Below, one piece after another: positions 1-7,775 of a stretch of DNA of 24,210 nucleotides; within the stretch, counting starts at the first letter, position 1, and each line of letters starts with the position of its first letter. The notes under the pieces were generated by a model, which was not told the origin of the DNA, made no database searches, and saw only the letters and a program-made list of their open reading frames with translations. The translations under genes and the position numbers were made by a program. Origin of the DNA: an uncultured Bacillota bacterium (GTDB taxonomy: Bacteria > Bacillota_I > Bacilli_A > RFN20 > CAG-449). The stretch is taken from the NCBI GenBank assembly GCA_902493275.1, contig CABUOQ010000028.1, forward strand, positions 1-24,210, given 5' to 3'.

Positions 1-124
1 TTTATTATTAACCTTTTTTTCTGCTCTTTTTATTTCATTTTGCAACATTTTCAATTTGCTTCTTTTTGTTGCTTTTTCATTTTAGATTAACAAATAATTT
101 GTAATATTACTTTATTATTTAGCG

Positions 125-290
125 TTAATTTGTTAAGGCATATCTTAAATATAATGTGATATTTCCTTGTTTTATCGCTATTATTTGACTGCATTAGTGA
201 TTTTGATTTTAGTGATATTTTCACTTATTAAATCAAAATAATTATAGGTATTATATATGGCATAATATCATCTACTTATTCTCATATAAT
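125..290 (-). pseudogene. Degraded internal fragment of the RHS/YD-repeat gene
   Basis: This stretch is a collapsed copy of parts of the RHS core found intact further right, in the same order and orientation. Bases 125-188 match 1948-2012 with one missing base. Bases 193-236 match 2507-2550 with a few substitutions. Bases about 238-275 match about 2645-2682 with a 3-base deletion and some changes, and similarity fades by about 290. The segments between these blocks (about 490 and 95 bases in the intact copy) are gone. The first junction falls at a 13-base direct repeat present in the intact gene, which suggests repeat-mediated deletion. The missing base shifts the frame and no open frame remains, so this is a relic and not a gene. 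It may be left over from an earlier duplicated RHS cassette. Read directly by aligning the two regions by eye. Confidence 0.85.
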
Positions 291-301
291 TCTAATTTTA
301 T

Positions 302-346
302 AAAAAGAAAAGGTAAGCCTACTCATTGAGTAAACTTACCTATTTT
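302..346 (-). terminator. Intrinsic terminator at the end of the RHS cassette
   Basis: An interrupted stem pairs 311-317 with 335-341 (aggtaag/cttacct) and 320-324 with 328-332 (tactc/gagta), around a 3-base loop and a 2x2 internal mismatch. Read on the minus strand it is followed by a T-rich run (complement of 301-310), so it fits as the end of the minus-strand RHS operon. A weaker T run on the plus side (342-346) means it could work in both directions. Confidence 0.7.
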
Positions 347-362
347 TGCCTATGAAAGCAAT

Positions 363-527
363 TTACAATTTATTTTTTTTGTTTTCTTTTCTAAATTTCC
401 TTAATTGTTTTAATTTTTTCTTTTCTTCTTTAGTGAACTTAAATTCTTTATAATCAACAATTTCCCACCAAACATTAATAACAAGAAAGTACAATATGCT
501 AATTCCTAAAATGCATCTGTTTTTCAA
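363..527 (-). CDS. Small 54-residue membrane peptide, TTG start
   Basis: This frame has no ATG. The best start is TTG at 527, with a GGAAAG-like ribosome site about 8 bases upstream, ending at TAA 363-365. The product would have one hydrophobic segment (roughly residues 5-20, with a WW pair at 20-21) followed by a strongly basic lysine-rich tail (residues 28-54). It sits just after the candidate immunity gene and just before the operon terminator. The regular hydrophobic-then-basic pattern suggests a real protein, or the remaining 3' end of a longer membrane protein whose start was lost. I do not recognise a family. It could be a second, decayed immunity gene, but that is inference from position alone. 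Confidence 0.4.
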   Translation of the reverse strand: MKNRCILGISILYFLVINVWWEIVDYKEFKFTKEEKKKLKQLRKFRKENKKNKL

Positions 528-553
528 GTAAAGGCTTTCCGCTATTGAGGTAT

Positions 554-982
554 TTATTTTAAAATATCTATTTTCCTTGTCTTAAAATACATAATTATAT
601 TTTTATTGTATTCTATTTCGATTGATTGTACTTTATTGTTTTTATAATAATCAACAACTATAAATGTTATATATTGTTCTTTTTTTAATCTAATCTCTTT
701 AATATCAGTAATTTTGACTTTATGTAAAACTTTTGATTTGTTTTTTATTTCAAAATAAACATCATGTAAATATATTTTAGTCAGGAATTTTTCTTTATTA
801 ATCAAAACAAGAACAATCATTGTTAATGTAAATATTGACACGAATAATAAAAACAATACATAAATAATTAATGGTATCTTATTCATTTTGTCGATAAGCA
901 TAATTATTATTGTGCCAATCAAAAACAATGAACAAATTACCAATCTTATTAACCAATTTTTATAAACAAAGTAATTTTTCAT
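554..982 (-). CDS. Two-TM protein, candidate immunity protein of the RHS toxin
   Basis: A 142-residue protein with two N-terminal transmembrane segments (about 12-30 and 36-60) and a C-terminal soluble part of about 80 residues rich in short beta-like stretches and charged residues, loosely like bacterial PH-type membrane proteins. Its ATG lies only 3 bases after the stop of the RHS gene, and a GGGGG ribosome site overlaps the last RHS codons, so translation is probably coupled. In RHS and other polymorphic toxin loci the gene immediately after the toxin C-terminus normally encodes its immunity protein. A membrane location would fit a toxin whose C-terminus is hydrophobic. No family was recognised; the immunity role is inferred from context. 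Confidence 0.75.
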   Translation of the reverse strand: MKNYFVYKNWLIRLVICSLFLIGTIIIMLIDKMNKIPLIIYVLFLLFVSIFTLTMIVLVLINKEKFLTKIYLHDVYFEIKNKSKVLHKVKITDIKEIRLKKEQYITFIVVDYYKNNKVQSIEIEYNKNIIMYFKTRKIDILK

Positions 983-985
983 GAT

Positions 986-3163
986 TTAAACCCCCAACCA
1001 TTGTCCAATTAAATATTCTGATGCACTTAATCCTAGACTATCAAATCCAGACCTCCATATAGACTTAGCAAAATTTCCTGCAACGTTTGCTCCTATAAAT
1101 CCACCAACCATTCCAAAGAGAAAAGACAATTTGGCTGCTTCCAAAGAGTTTCCTGCAATTAGTGAAGCTGCCATTGAAATAGCTCCATTACCTAATGTTT
1201 GAACTCCTATATTAAGCATTTCTGGTAAAAATCTTATATTTTTATCAATTCTATTTAAAAAACTTGTTGGAAATTGTAAATAACTAAAGGCTCCACTAAT
1301 AGCTCCTGTAGCAGCTCCTGAAATAGTTCCACTAAACATACCATTAGCAATTCCATCAAGAATTGATTCTCCTGAAGCATATGCGTTCAGTGCACCAGTT
1401 ATTCCTCCAGTTATTGCCCCAGCAGTAGCTCCCCAAAATGCACCACTAATAATCGGAGCAACGATAGCCAATAAACCGCTTGTAGCCCCGGAAGAAATTA
1501 TTGTAACGACACCTAAAGCAGCAATAATTGCGATACTACCTATAATTTTCCATATTGACTTAGGACTATACCCACTCGGATCAATAAACATAATAGGATT
1601 GTCATAACAATAAGCAAAAAGATTAAGACCATTGATATGAGCTTTAGAGATATCAAGGATAGATAAGATGTCAGGAGAAATAAATCTACCTGTATTAGAA
1701 TCATAGTATCTGCTATTTAGATAATAAAGATTAGATTCATTATCAAAATAATAACCACGATATCTAAAAGGATTTAGACTAGCAATTCCATCGATGTCTT
1801 TACTAATTGTTACATTTCCATATCCATCATAATGATATTCTCCTACCTGATTACCATTGCTATCATATATCGCAATGATATCTCCTTGAATATTTCTTTG
1901 ATAGATATAATCTTTAGAACTGCTATTATCATTATAATTAAATCCAATTAATTTGTTAAGGGCATATCTTAAATATAATGTGATATTTCCTTGTTTTATC
2001 GCTATTATTTGATTTCCATTTGTTATATATGTGGTTTCTATATTATTTACTACCTTCTTTATCCTACTACCATTTATATCATAGTAATATTTGATTTCAT
2101 CTTGATTTTGTTTGGTGATAGATATTAATTGCCCTTGATAGTTCCATTCATATTCATCACCTTTATAGATAGTTGGTCTTCCTAAGGCATCATACTTAAT
2201 TTGTTTATTGTCATATGAGATTAATTGGTCTTTCTTATCACAATCATAGATATATTCTTTTACTGTTGGTGATATTAGTTTATCTTCACTTGTATAGGAA
2301 GAGATTCTCTTTAATAAGATATTACCTGATGAATCATATTGATAAGTAATTGTTTTATCTATTAAAGAATTATCTTCTCTAATTAATCTATTTAATGAGT
2401 CATAGTGATATCTGATATTATGGTCATCAGTTGTTATTGATGTTATATTTCCTTTATCATCATATTCATAAGTGGTAGTTTCTGTTAGATAAGTAGTTTG
2501 ATTTCCATTATTGATTTTGATTTTAGTGATATCTTCACTGATTAAATCAAATGTTTGTTCATCGCGTTGAAGATAAGCATATTCATGACATAAGTCTATT
2601 TTATTATTATGAATGTTTTGATGTTTGATTCTTCCCAGTACATCATAATTATAGGTAGTATTATATGTGGCATAATATCCTCTATTTCCCGTTCTTTCAC
2701 TATAAGTAATCTTCGTTAGTTGTTGTTCTTCATTATAGGTATGATTACATGTTAATGCATAATTTACTTGAGGTGCATTTATAGTATATGAAGTGATATT
2801 TCGATGATGATTATCATAAGTATTCTCAATAATTAATACTACTTGATTATTAATCTTCTTTTCTTGTTTTATTATCGCATCATAAATATCATAAGTATTT
2901 ATGATCTTTTCATTATCAACTTCATTATTGAGTTGAGATATTTTCTGTGATTCTATTTCACTTATTAAGTCTTGGTCATTATATCGATATTTTGTACTTC
3001 CTTGATAATCATTAGAAAAGTATTTACTTAGTATTTGTTTTCCTTCTTTGTCAAAATATGTCTCTTCAATTAAGCCATTGCTTGTTGTTGATTTAATACA
3101 TGAACTAATAGATGTTTCTTGACTATCATTAACCTTGTCCTCATAGATATTATTAATTCTTCT
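986..3163 (-). CDS. RHS/YD-repeat protein, C-terminal part (after frameshift)
   Basis: This open frame continues the RHS protein one base out of phase with its N-terminal part. It carries many YD-type repeats (YEYDDKGNI, YHYDSLNRLI, YQYDSSGNIL, YDALGRP, YHYDGYGNV) and the standard RHS core end: RGYYFDNESNLYYLNSRYYD, then GRFISPD, NLFAYCYDNP and DPSGY near base 1575. After DPSGY come about 195 residues that are strongly hydrophobic and Gly/Ala-rich (repeated GAxxGAxxG-type patterns), with no visible HNH, ADP-ribosyltransferase or deaminase motif. From 3163 to 1592 the frame has no ATG, GTG or TTG. The only internal start is the ATG at 1591, which would give a 201-residue product beginning MFIDPSGY but has no ribosome site. 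This part is therefore probably made only as a continuation of the upstream frame, if at all. It looks like the toxin-bearing end of a polymorphic toxin; activity unknown. Confidence 0.8.
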   Translation of the reverse strand, partial: RRINNIYEDKVNDSQETSISSCIKSTTSNGLIEETYFDKEGKQILSKYFSNDYQGSTKYRYNDQDLISEIESQKISQLNNEVDNEKIINTYDIYDAIIKQEKKINNQVVLIIENTYDNHHRNITSYTINAPQVNYALTCNHTYNEEQQLTKITYSERTGNRGYYATYNTTYNYDVLGRIKHQNIHNNKIDLCHEYAYLQRDEQTFDLISEDITKIKINNGNQTTYLTETTTYEYDDKGNITSITTDDHNIRYHYDSLNRLIREDNSLIDKTITYQYDSSGNILLKRISSYTSEDKLISPTVKEYIYDCDKKDQLISYDNKQIKYDALGRPTIYKGDEYEWNYQGQLISITKQNQDEIKYYYDINGSRIKKVVNNIETTYITNGNQIIAIKQGNITLYLRYALNKLIGFNYNDNSSSKDYIYQRNIQGDIIAIYDSNGNQVGEYHYDGYGNVTISKDIDGIASLNPFRYRGYYFDNESNLYYLNSRYYDSNTGRFISPDILSILDISKAHINGLNLFAYCYDNPIMFIDPSGYSPKSIWKIIGSIAIIAALGVVTIISSGATSGLLAIVAPIISGAFWGATAGAITGGITGALNAYASGESILDGIANGMFSGTISGAATGAISGAFSYLQFPTSFLNRIDKNIRFLPEMLNIGVQTLGNGAISMAASLIAGNSLEAAKLSFLFGMVGGFIGANVAGNFAKSIWRSGFDSLGLSASEYLIGQWLGV
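2008..2509. repeat. 13-base direct repeats in the RHS core (2008-2020 and 2497-2509)
   Basis: The sequence tttgatttccatt occurs at 2008-2020 and again at 2497-2509, in both places encoding Asn-Gly-Asn-Gln on the minus strand. The degraded copy at 125-290 is joined exactly where these two repeats would recombine (at about 184-196), so they explain its first internal deletion. Confidence 0.8.
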
Positions 3164-6100
3164 TCACCATTTAAAGATATTTTTGTCTTTCTTCCTTGCC
3201 CATCATATTCATAATTTACTTTCATTCCATGATGAGTCATACTCGTTAATAATCCATAATTATAGGTAAATGAAGTTGAATTATTTATTCCTTTTGTCGA
3301 TGAACTTATACTTAATAATTCTCCAGTATGAAAGTCATATTGATATTTTATTCCTGCTTCTTTATCTTGTTCTTCTATTTTCATTAACGAAGCATCTTTT
3401 TTATTATAACTTTTTATCTTTTCTAGATTTCCTTTGTCATCATAGATATATTCTTTGACATTCTTTTTATTATCTTCAATATATGTTATTTGACTTTTAT
3501 CATTATAGTTATATCTTGTTATTATTTCTTCATTATAGATATTTTTATTTTTACTTTGTTGATATTGTCCTTTGTCATTATAATCGAGATATTCGCTTAT
3601 TCCACTTTCACTTTCTTCTTTAATTACGTTTTTATTTTCATCATAAGAATAAATTGTATATTCATTTAAAATTATTACCTCGATTGATTCTATCATTGAG
3701 CTTTGTAATAAACCATTATTATTAGAACAAGCTATGCCTAAGCTTAATGGTTTATTTCTATTTACTTTAAAACATAATATATATACTCTTTCTTTAACTC
3801 CTTCGGGTATTTGTTTTTTATATTCAATTTGTTCTTCTTGGTCTTGAATCACCGTAACTCCAAGATCAAATGATGGGGTTTGACTTACTTTTATTTTTAA
3901 TCCCATTATTTCTTGAGGTTTTATTTTATTACTTATATCACCAATGGTATAAGTATGCCATCCTATAAATGAACTAGGACTTATATTTAATATGGTTTCT
4001 TTCCTTTTATCTTGTAATCCTGAAAATATTATCTTATCTTCAAGATATTCTTTATACTTTATATATTTCTCTGTCTCTTCCTTTATAATCATTCCATTAG
4101 AAGAAAACAAATATTGGACATTATCATTTGTGATATGATCATTAATAACTACAGTATGATGAAGACTATTATCTTCTAATTGATATGTTTCATCACTTAT
4201 TAATCTTTGTTCTGCTGCTTCATTTATAGTTGTGTTTTCATTAATTGTTCCTTCTAAACAATATCTTTTAACATTAACACTTCCATCACTATTTTTTATT
4301 ATCTCTAGTCTTTCTAATAATGGAGTTATTATCTTTATTCCATTAGTATAATCAAAGCTAGTTAACCTATCATTTTCATTTATACTCATTAAAAGATTAT
4401 TTGAATAAGTATATGTGGTATTTCTTCCCTTAGAATCTATTAAAGAGGTTAATAATCCACTTTCTTTATCATAATTAAACTTTATCTTTTGACTATCAGT
4501 ATAAACTGATAACATTTTATTTTGATCTTCTAGTTCATATCCATATTCAATATTTATCTTATTCTCATATTTATCTTGGATTAAGATTAATCTTCCATAG
4601 CCATCAAATCCTAATGTATTCCCTTCTTCATCCATGATGAAATCATTGACTTGCTTCTTTTGTTGGTCTATTAGAGTTTGTCTTGTTGCTTTTAAGGCAT
4701 TTAATTGTTGTTGACTTGCTTCTAAATTAATATTTGTTCTTCCTATTTCCTTTTCATATATACTAAGCTGTTCAACAATACTTGCTAAAGCTTCTTTTTC
4801 TTGCTTGATTTGTATTTGTTTTGTTAACTCTTTATATTCATTTTCTGCATTTTGATATGAATCTGTTCCTGTATCTAAATTACTTTTTCTTTGATACAAG
4901 TAATTGAAAGCGTTTAGTATACACTCGACTACACTTGGGGTGTTAATATCTGTTGGTCCATAATATTTTAATGTATTCTTATTTATTCCATTATTTACCC
5001 CTAGAAATTCTAAACAGTAATTACCTATATCAACATTGAACTGCTTTTGTGCTTCTTTGAGTTCTTCTTGGACATCTTGCATTGTTTGGTAATTACTTTT
5101 TATTTGCTCTTGTAAATTATAATTTTGAATTTGATTACTTAATTGCTTTAACAATGTATTATATGTATCTATTGCTCTTTCTTTTGTTAATGATATTTCT
5201 TCTATATATCGTTTGGTATTTACAATTTGATTATTGATATTGGTGATATCTTCATTTTGATATATATCTTCTAATTCTTGATTTTCTTCTTCCTCTTCTT
5301 CACATATTATTATCCCATCAGTTTTAACGCTTATTTGATGTGTTATTTTATCTGTTTGCAAGTATTTATAAACATATATTCCATCTTTATTTTTGGTGAT
5401 GATATTTTTATATTCTAATTCAATACTTGCGACATTTCCATCTTTATCTGAAAAATATCCTTCTTCAGTTTTTATTACATCTTGGGGATTTAAATATATT
5501 TTCTTTTGGCTTTCTTTTTCATAACAATAAAATTGTAGATTTTGTGAAATATTTTTTATATCTATCTCTCTTTTTCCAAATCCATATGAGACATAATAAC
5601 GTCCTTTTACTTTCTTTTTTTCTTCAAATGAAGTTAAATTCATTCCTGATATATATATTAATTTATCATCATTTTTGATTTCATTTTGGACTTCATATAT
5701 ATGATTTTCATCTTCTTGATATTTTAGTTTTTGATCAGAATCAAGATATATTTCTTGACGATCTACATATTTTTTGACTTCATTGATATCGTTATAATAC
5801 CAATATTCTTTAAATATATGTCGTTCATTTTTTCCATCTACATATGTTATCTCTTTATATCCTTTTGTTGAATCATATTCTTGGCTCTTATCTATATATT
5901 GATGGAGATTACTTCTCCATCCTTTCCCTAAATATGCTTTATTATCTTCTTTATTTTCTTCATCATAGTTATGTTTTAACTCTATTGATAATTGTTTCTC
6001 TTGTATTATTATATTATCACTATGTTCATAGGCCAATTTTAAATCTATTAGGTTTATTTTTGCTTTCCCTTCTTGCCCTATTTCATATTCTCGATATTGT

Positions 6101-6681
6101 TTTTTATTTTTCTCTTCTTTTTCTTCTTCATTATTTACTTCAATCGTTGGATCAACAATAATCGGAAATAATCTATCTTTATCATTTATCCAATCTGCAT
6201 CACAATGTAAATGAATTATTAATTGCTTTCCAACTTGTTTTATCTCATATGAACATTCTTCACTTTGTTTTCCATTACTATCTTCCATATATGGACTTTC
6301 TATTTTATAGATTGTTTTCCCTGCTTGTAATAAATGCAAGGTATTATCTTGTTCATTAAAGTTTGGCTCTAAGTCCCCGATATCCATCACAAAGTCATAA
6401 TCATAGCTTTCTTGCTTTGTTTTGATAATTAAACTCTCTTTTATTTTGTCTTTCTGACATTGATATTTTAAATCAATTCCTTCTAAGATATCTTTATATT
6501 TAATTTCATTATCTTTTTCTCTTTCAATGATATTATGTTTCTTATTTAGTAAATTCATCTTTAATTGATGTTTATCTTTTATTATTGATATTAAATTATT
6601 AAACTCTACTTTATAATTCTTGCTTTGCTTAATTATTGGTTCTTCTTTAATATTTTCATCATTTATAATTATCTTTTTCAT
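3070..6681 (-). CDS. RHS/YD-repeat protein, N-terminal part (frameshifted)
   Basis: This 1203-residue frame starts at ATG 6681 with an AAGAAGGA ribosome site overlapping the end of the upstream gene. There is no signal peptide. Residues about 66-180 match the domain that precedes YD repeats in secreted Gram-positive RHS/WapA-like proteins: GIDLKYQ, then KESLIIK, then W(I)NDKDRLFPIIVDPTI at 164-180. Two long predicted coiled coils (about 480-548 and 600-678) enclose a segment at 549-599. YD repeats begin near 690 (GFDGYGRLI) and are interrupted at about 900-1010 by a beta-sandwich-like stretch. After residue about 1170 (NGEEEL) the frame departs from RHS sequence and ends in a meaningless 30-residue tail. 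RHS sequence resumes in the next frame at NNIYED. One missing base at 3157-3168 explains this: a real mutation, phase variation or a sequencing error. Restored, the protein would be about 1,899 residues. Confidence 0.85.
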   Translation of the reverse strand: MKKIIINDENIKEEPIIKQSKNYKVEFNNLISIIKDKHQLKMNLLNKKHNIIEREKDNEIKYKDILEGIDLKYQCQKDKIKESLIIKTKQESYDYDFVMDIGDLEPNFNEQDNTLHLLQAGKTIYKIESPYMEDSNGKQSEECSYEIKQVGKQLIIHLHCDADWINDKDRLFPIIVDPTIEVNNEEEKEEKNKKQYREYEIGQEGKAKINLIDLKLAYEHSDNIIIQEKQLSIELKHNYDEENKEDNKAYLGKGWRSNLHQYIDKSQEYDSTKGYKEITYVDGKNERHIFKEYWYYNDINEVKKYVDRQEIYLDSDQKLKYQEDENHIYEVQNEIKNDDKLIYISGMNLTSFEEKKKVKGRYYVSYGFGKREIDIKNISQNLQFYCYEKESQKKIYLNPQDVIKTEEGYFSDKDGNVASIELEYKNIITKNKDGIYVYKYLQTDKITHQISVKTDGIIICEEEEEENQELEDIYQNEDITNINNQIVNTKRYIEEISLTKERAIDTYNTLLKQLSNQIQNYNLQEQIKSNYQTMQDVQEELKEAQKQFNVDIGNYCLEFLGVNNGINKNTLKYYGPTDINTPSVVECILNAFNYLYQRKSNLDTGTDSYQNAENEYKELTKQIQIKQEKEALASIVEQLSIYEKEIGRTNINLEASQQQLNALKATRQTLIDQQKKQVNDFIMDEEGNTLGFDGYGRLILIQDKYENKINIEYGYELEDQNKMLSVYTDSQKIKFNYDKESGLLTSLIDSKGRNTTYTYSNNLLMSINENDRLTSFDYTNGIKIITPLLERLEIIKNSDGSVNVKRYCLEGTINENTTINEAAEQRLISDETYQLEDNSLHHTVVINDHITNDNVQYLFSSNGMIIKEETEKYIKYKEYLEDKIIFSGLQDKRKETILNISPSSFIGWHTYTIGDISNKIKPQEIMGLKIKVSQTPSFDLGVTVIQDQEEQIEYKKQIPEGVKERVYILCFKVNRNKPLSLGIACSNNNGLLQSSMIESIEVIILNEYTIYSYDENKNVIKEESESGISEYLDYNDKGQYQQSKNKNIYNEEIITRYNYNDKSQITYIEDNKKNVKEYIYDDKGNLEKIKSYNKKDASLMKIEEQDKEAGIKYQYDFHTGELLSISSSTKGINNSTSFTYNYGLLTSMTHHGMKVNYEYDGQGRKTKISLNGEEELIISMRTRLMIVKKHLLVHVLNQQQAMA

Positions 6682-6682
6682 T

Positions 6683-7153
6683 TTATTTATCCTTCTTATT
6701 TGTTAATATCCATGTATTTTTTTCTTTCTTTAATTGTTCTATTGTCTCTTCTAATCTTTGATTTATCTCTTCATTATATTTTATTCTTTCGTAGATATTT
6801 TTCTTTTGACTCCATTGGTGCAACATCGTATATATCCCTTTGGCTATGGTTAAGGTCAAGGTTGCTCCACCTATTAATCCTGTTATCAATGATTTATCTA
6901 TCTTTATTGTTTTATTTATTATCATTTCATTTACTAGATACATTATCGTATACATTATTAATGCTACACTTCTTCCTATTCGTGAAAGCATCTCATCTTT
7001 TTGGCTTTCTTCTATCGTTGGAGTTATTATTTTTTTCTTTATCAATATTTGTTTTATTATTTGAGTTATTATCATGGTCATTATACTAGCTAATATTGTT
7101 ACATAACTGACTTTGATATATATTCTATAGTCTTTTAAAAAAGTAATATCCAT
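6683..7153 (-). CDS. Three-TM protein with coiled-coil tail, RHS partner
   Basis: A 156-residue protein with three hydrophobic segments (about 15-37, 63-80 and 89-110) and a charged C-terminal helix (about 115-150) with coiled-coil character. An AAGGGAA ribosome site precedes the ATG. Its TAA is one base before the ATG of the giant RHS gene, whose ribosome site lies inside it, so the two are co-transcribed and probably translationally coupled. The RHS protein lacks a signal peptide but has coiled coils of its own, so a membrane anchor, chaperone or export role for this protein is a reasonable guess. In layout it resembles a holin-like phage membrane protein, but I recognise no family and the function is inference. 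Confidence 0.75.
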   Translation of the reverse strand: MDITFLKDYRIYIKVSYVTILASIMTMIITQIIKQILIKKKIITPTIEESQKDEMLSRIGRSVALIMYTIMYLVNEMIINKTIKIDKSLITGLIGGATLTLTIAKGIYTMLHQWSQKKNIYERIKYNEEINQRLEETIEQLKKEKNTWILTNKKDK

Positions 7154-7235
7154 TGTTCCCTTTTTTCCTTTCGTTGTAGATATTACTAGCTAGTTCTTAT
7201 CTATATCTTTACTATACCTTATTTCTTTACCTTAA

Positions 7236-7267
7236 AAAGTACCCAATTTGGGTACTTTATTTTTTTT
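7236..7267. terminator. Bidirectional-looking hairpin between HTH gene and RHS operon
   Basis: A perfect 9-bp stem pairs 7236-7244 (aaagtaccc) with 7250-7258 (gggtacttt) around a 5-base loop. It has T runs on both strands: 7260-7267 on plus, and five T on minus after the stem. No plus-strand gene lies to its left, so its likely use is to end or attenuate minus-strand transcription coming from the HTH gene before the RHS genes. Confidence 0.75.
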
Positions 7268-7349
7268 ATTTGTAGTATAATTTATTATACTATTTTCTTT
7301 ATTTTCTCTATTTTTTATTGAAATTTTTTCTTTTTTTATTTTTTTTATT

Positions 7350-7628
7350 CTATTTTTTTATCCATTCTTCTTTTTCTAAATACAAATATGTGTTCCCTAT
7401 TAATCTATTTATTATTTTTATATCATTTATTAATTTATGCCTGGAGATATAACATTTTTGGGCTACTTGCTCTAACTTCATCTTCTCAGGATTTATGTAC
7501 ACTTGATAATAAACTTCATAATAATTCATATCAAATGTCCTATCTATTACATTAAGTATTACTTTTATTATTCTTTTTATTCTTTCTGTCATTTCATAAG
7601 TTATTACTCTTTTACTTCTTTTTAACAT
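7350..7628 (-). CDS. Small helix-turn-helix DNA-binding protein
   Basis: A 92-residue basic protein with a good ribosome site (GGTGGAG) before ATG 7628. Residues about 52-82 (LEQVAQKCYISRHKLINDI followed by INRLIG) look like a helix-turn-helix of the kind in sigma-region-4-like or phage late-gene regulators. The N-terminal half is helical and charged, with a YYEVYYQVY segment. It is divergent from ppdK, and lies upstream of and in the same direction as the RHS operon, separated by a terminator hairpin. It is therefore most likely the regulator of the RHS cassette. Exact family not recognised; an ArpU-like phage regulator is an alternative. Confidence 0.65.
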   Translation of the reverse strand: MLKRSKRVITYEMTERIKRIIKVILNVIDRTFDMNYYEVYYQVYINPEKMKLEQVAQKCYISRHKLINDIKIINRLIGNTYLYLEKEEWIKK

Positions 7629-7738
7629 TTTTACTCCACCTTTATTTTTTCTTTCTTGATTTTATATCTTATTTTTTTACTTTTAAATGAAATTTATATA
7701 AAACGAGACGCTTTTTCTATTAATTTATTAATAAATTA

Positions 7739-7747
7739 TGCTAAAAT
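7739..7747 (+). promoter_or_regulatory. Extended -10 element for ppdK
   Basis: The sequence tgctaaaat is a TGN extended -10 box (TG at 7739-7740, taaaat at 7742-7747). It would start transcription about 7754, just ahead of the strong ribosome site aggagg at 7763-7768. No good -35 hexamer is visible, as is common for extended -10 promoters. Confidence 0.5.
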
Positions 7748-7775
7748 ATCTTTCGTAAACATAGGAGGAAATAGA

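Noticed and set aside
1..48. A 16-codon minus-strand start (ATG at 48) running off the left edge
   Set aside because: No convincing ribosome site, T-rich low-complexity sequence, and too short to judge; could be the start of a gene outside the window.
986..1591. Free-standing 201-residue toxin starting at ATG 1591
   Set aside because: The ATG is inside the conserved RHS core end (NPIMFIDPSGY) and has no ribosome site, so it is treated as internal to the RHS protein.
3270..7089. Several plus-strand open frames across the RHS and membrane genes
   Set aside because: They are complements of lysine/isoleucine/aspartate-rich minus-strand coding sequence, show leucine/phenylalanine-rich nonsense and lack ribosome sites.
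7656..7775. Upstream in-frame extension of ppdK (40 extra residues)
   Set aside because: No ribosome site at the upstream start. The extension overlaps the promoter-like region, and the start at 7776 has a strong AGGAGG and gives His455/Cys831 numbering matching the characterised enzyme.
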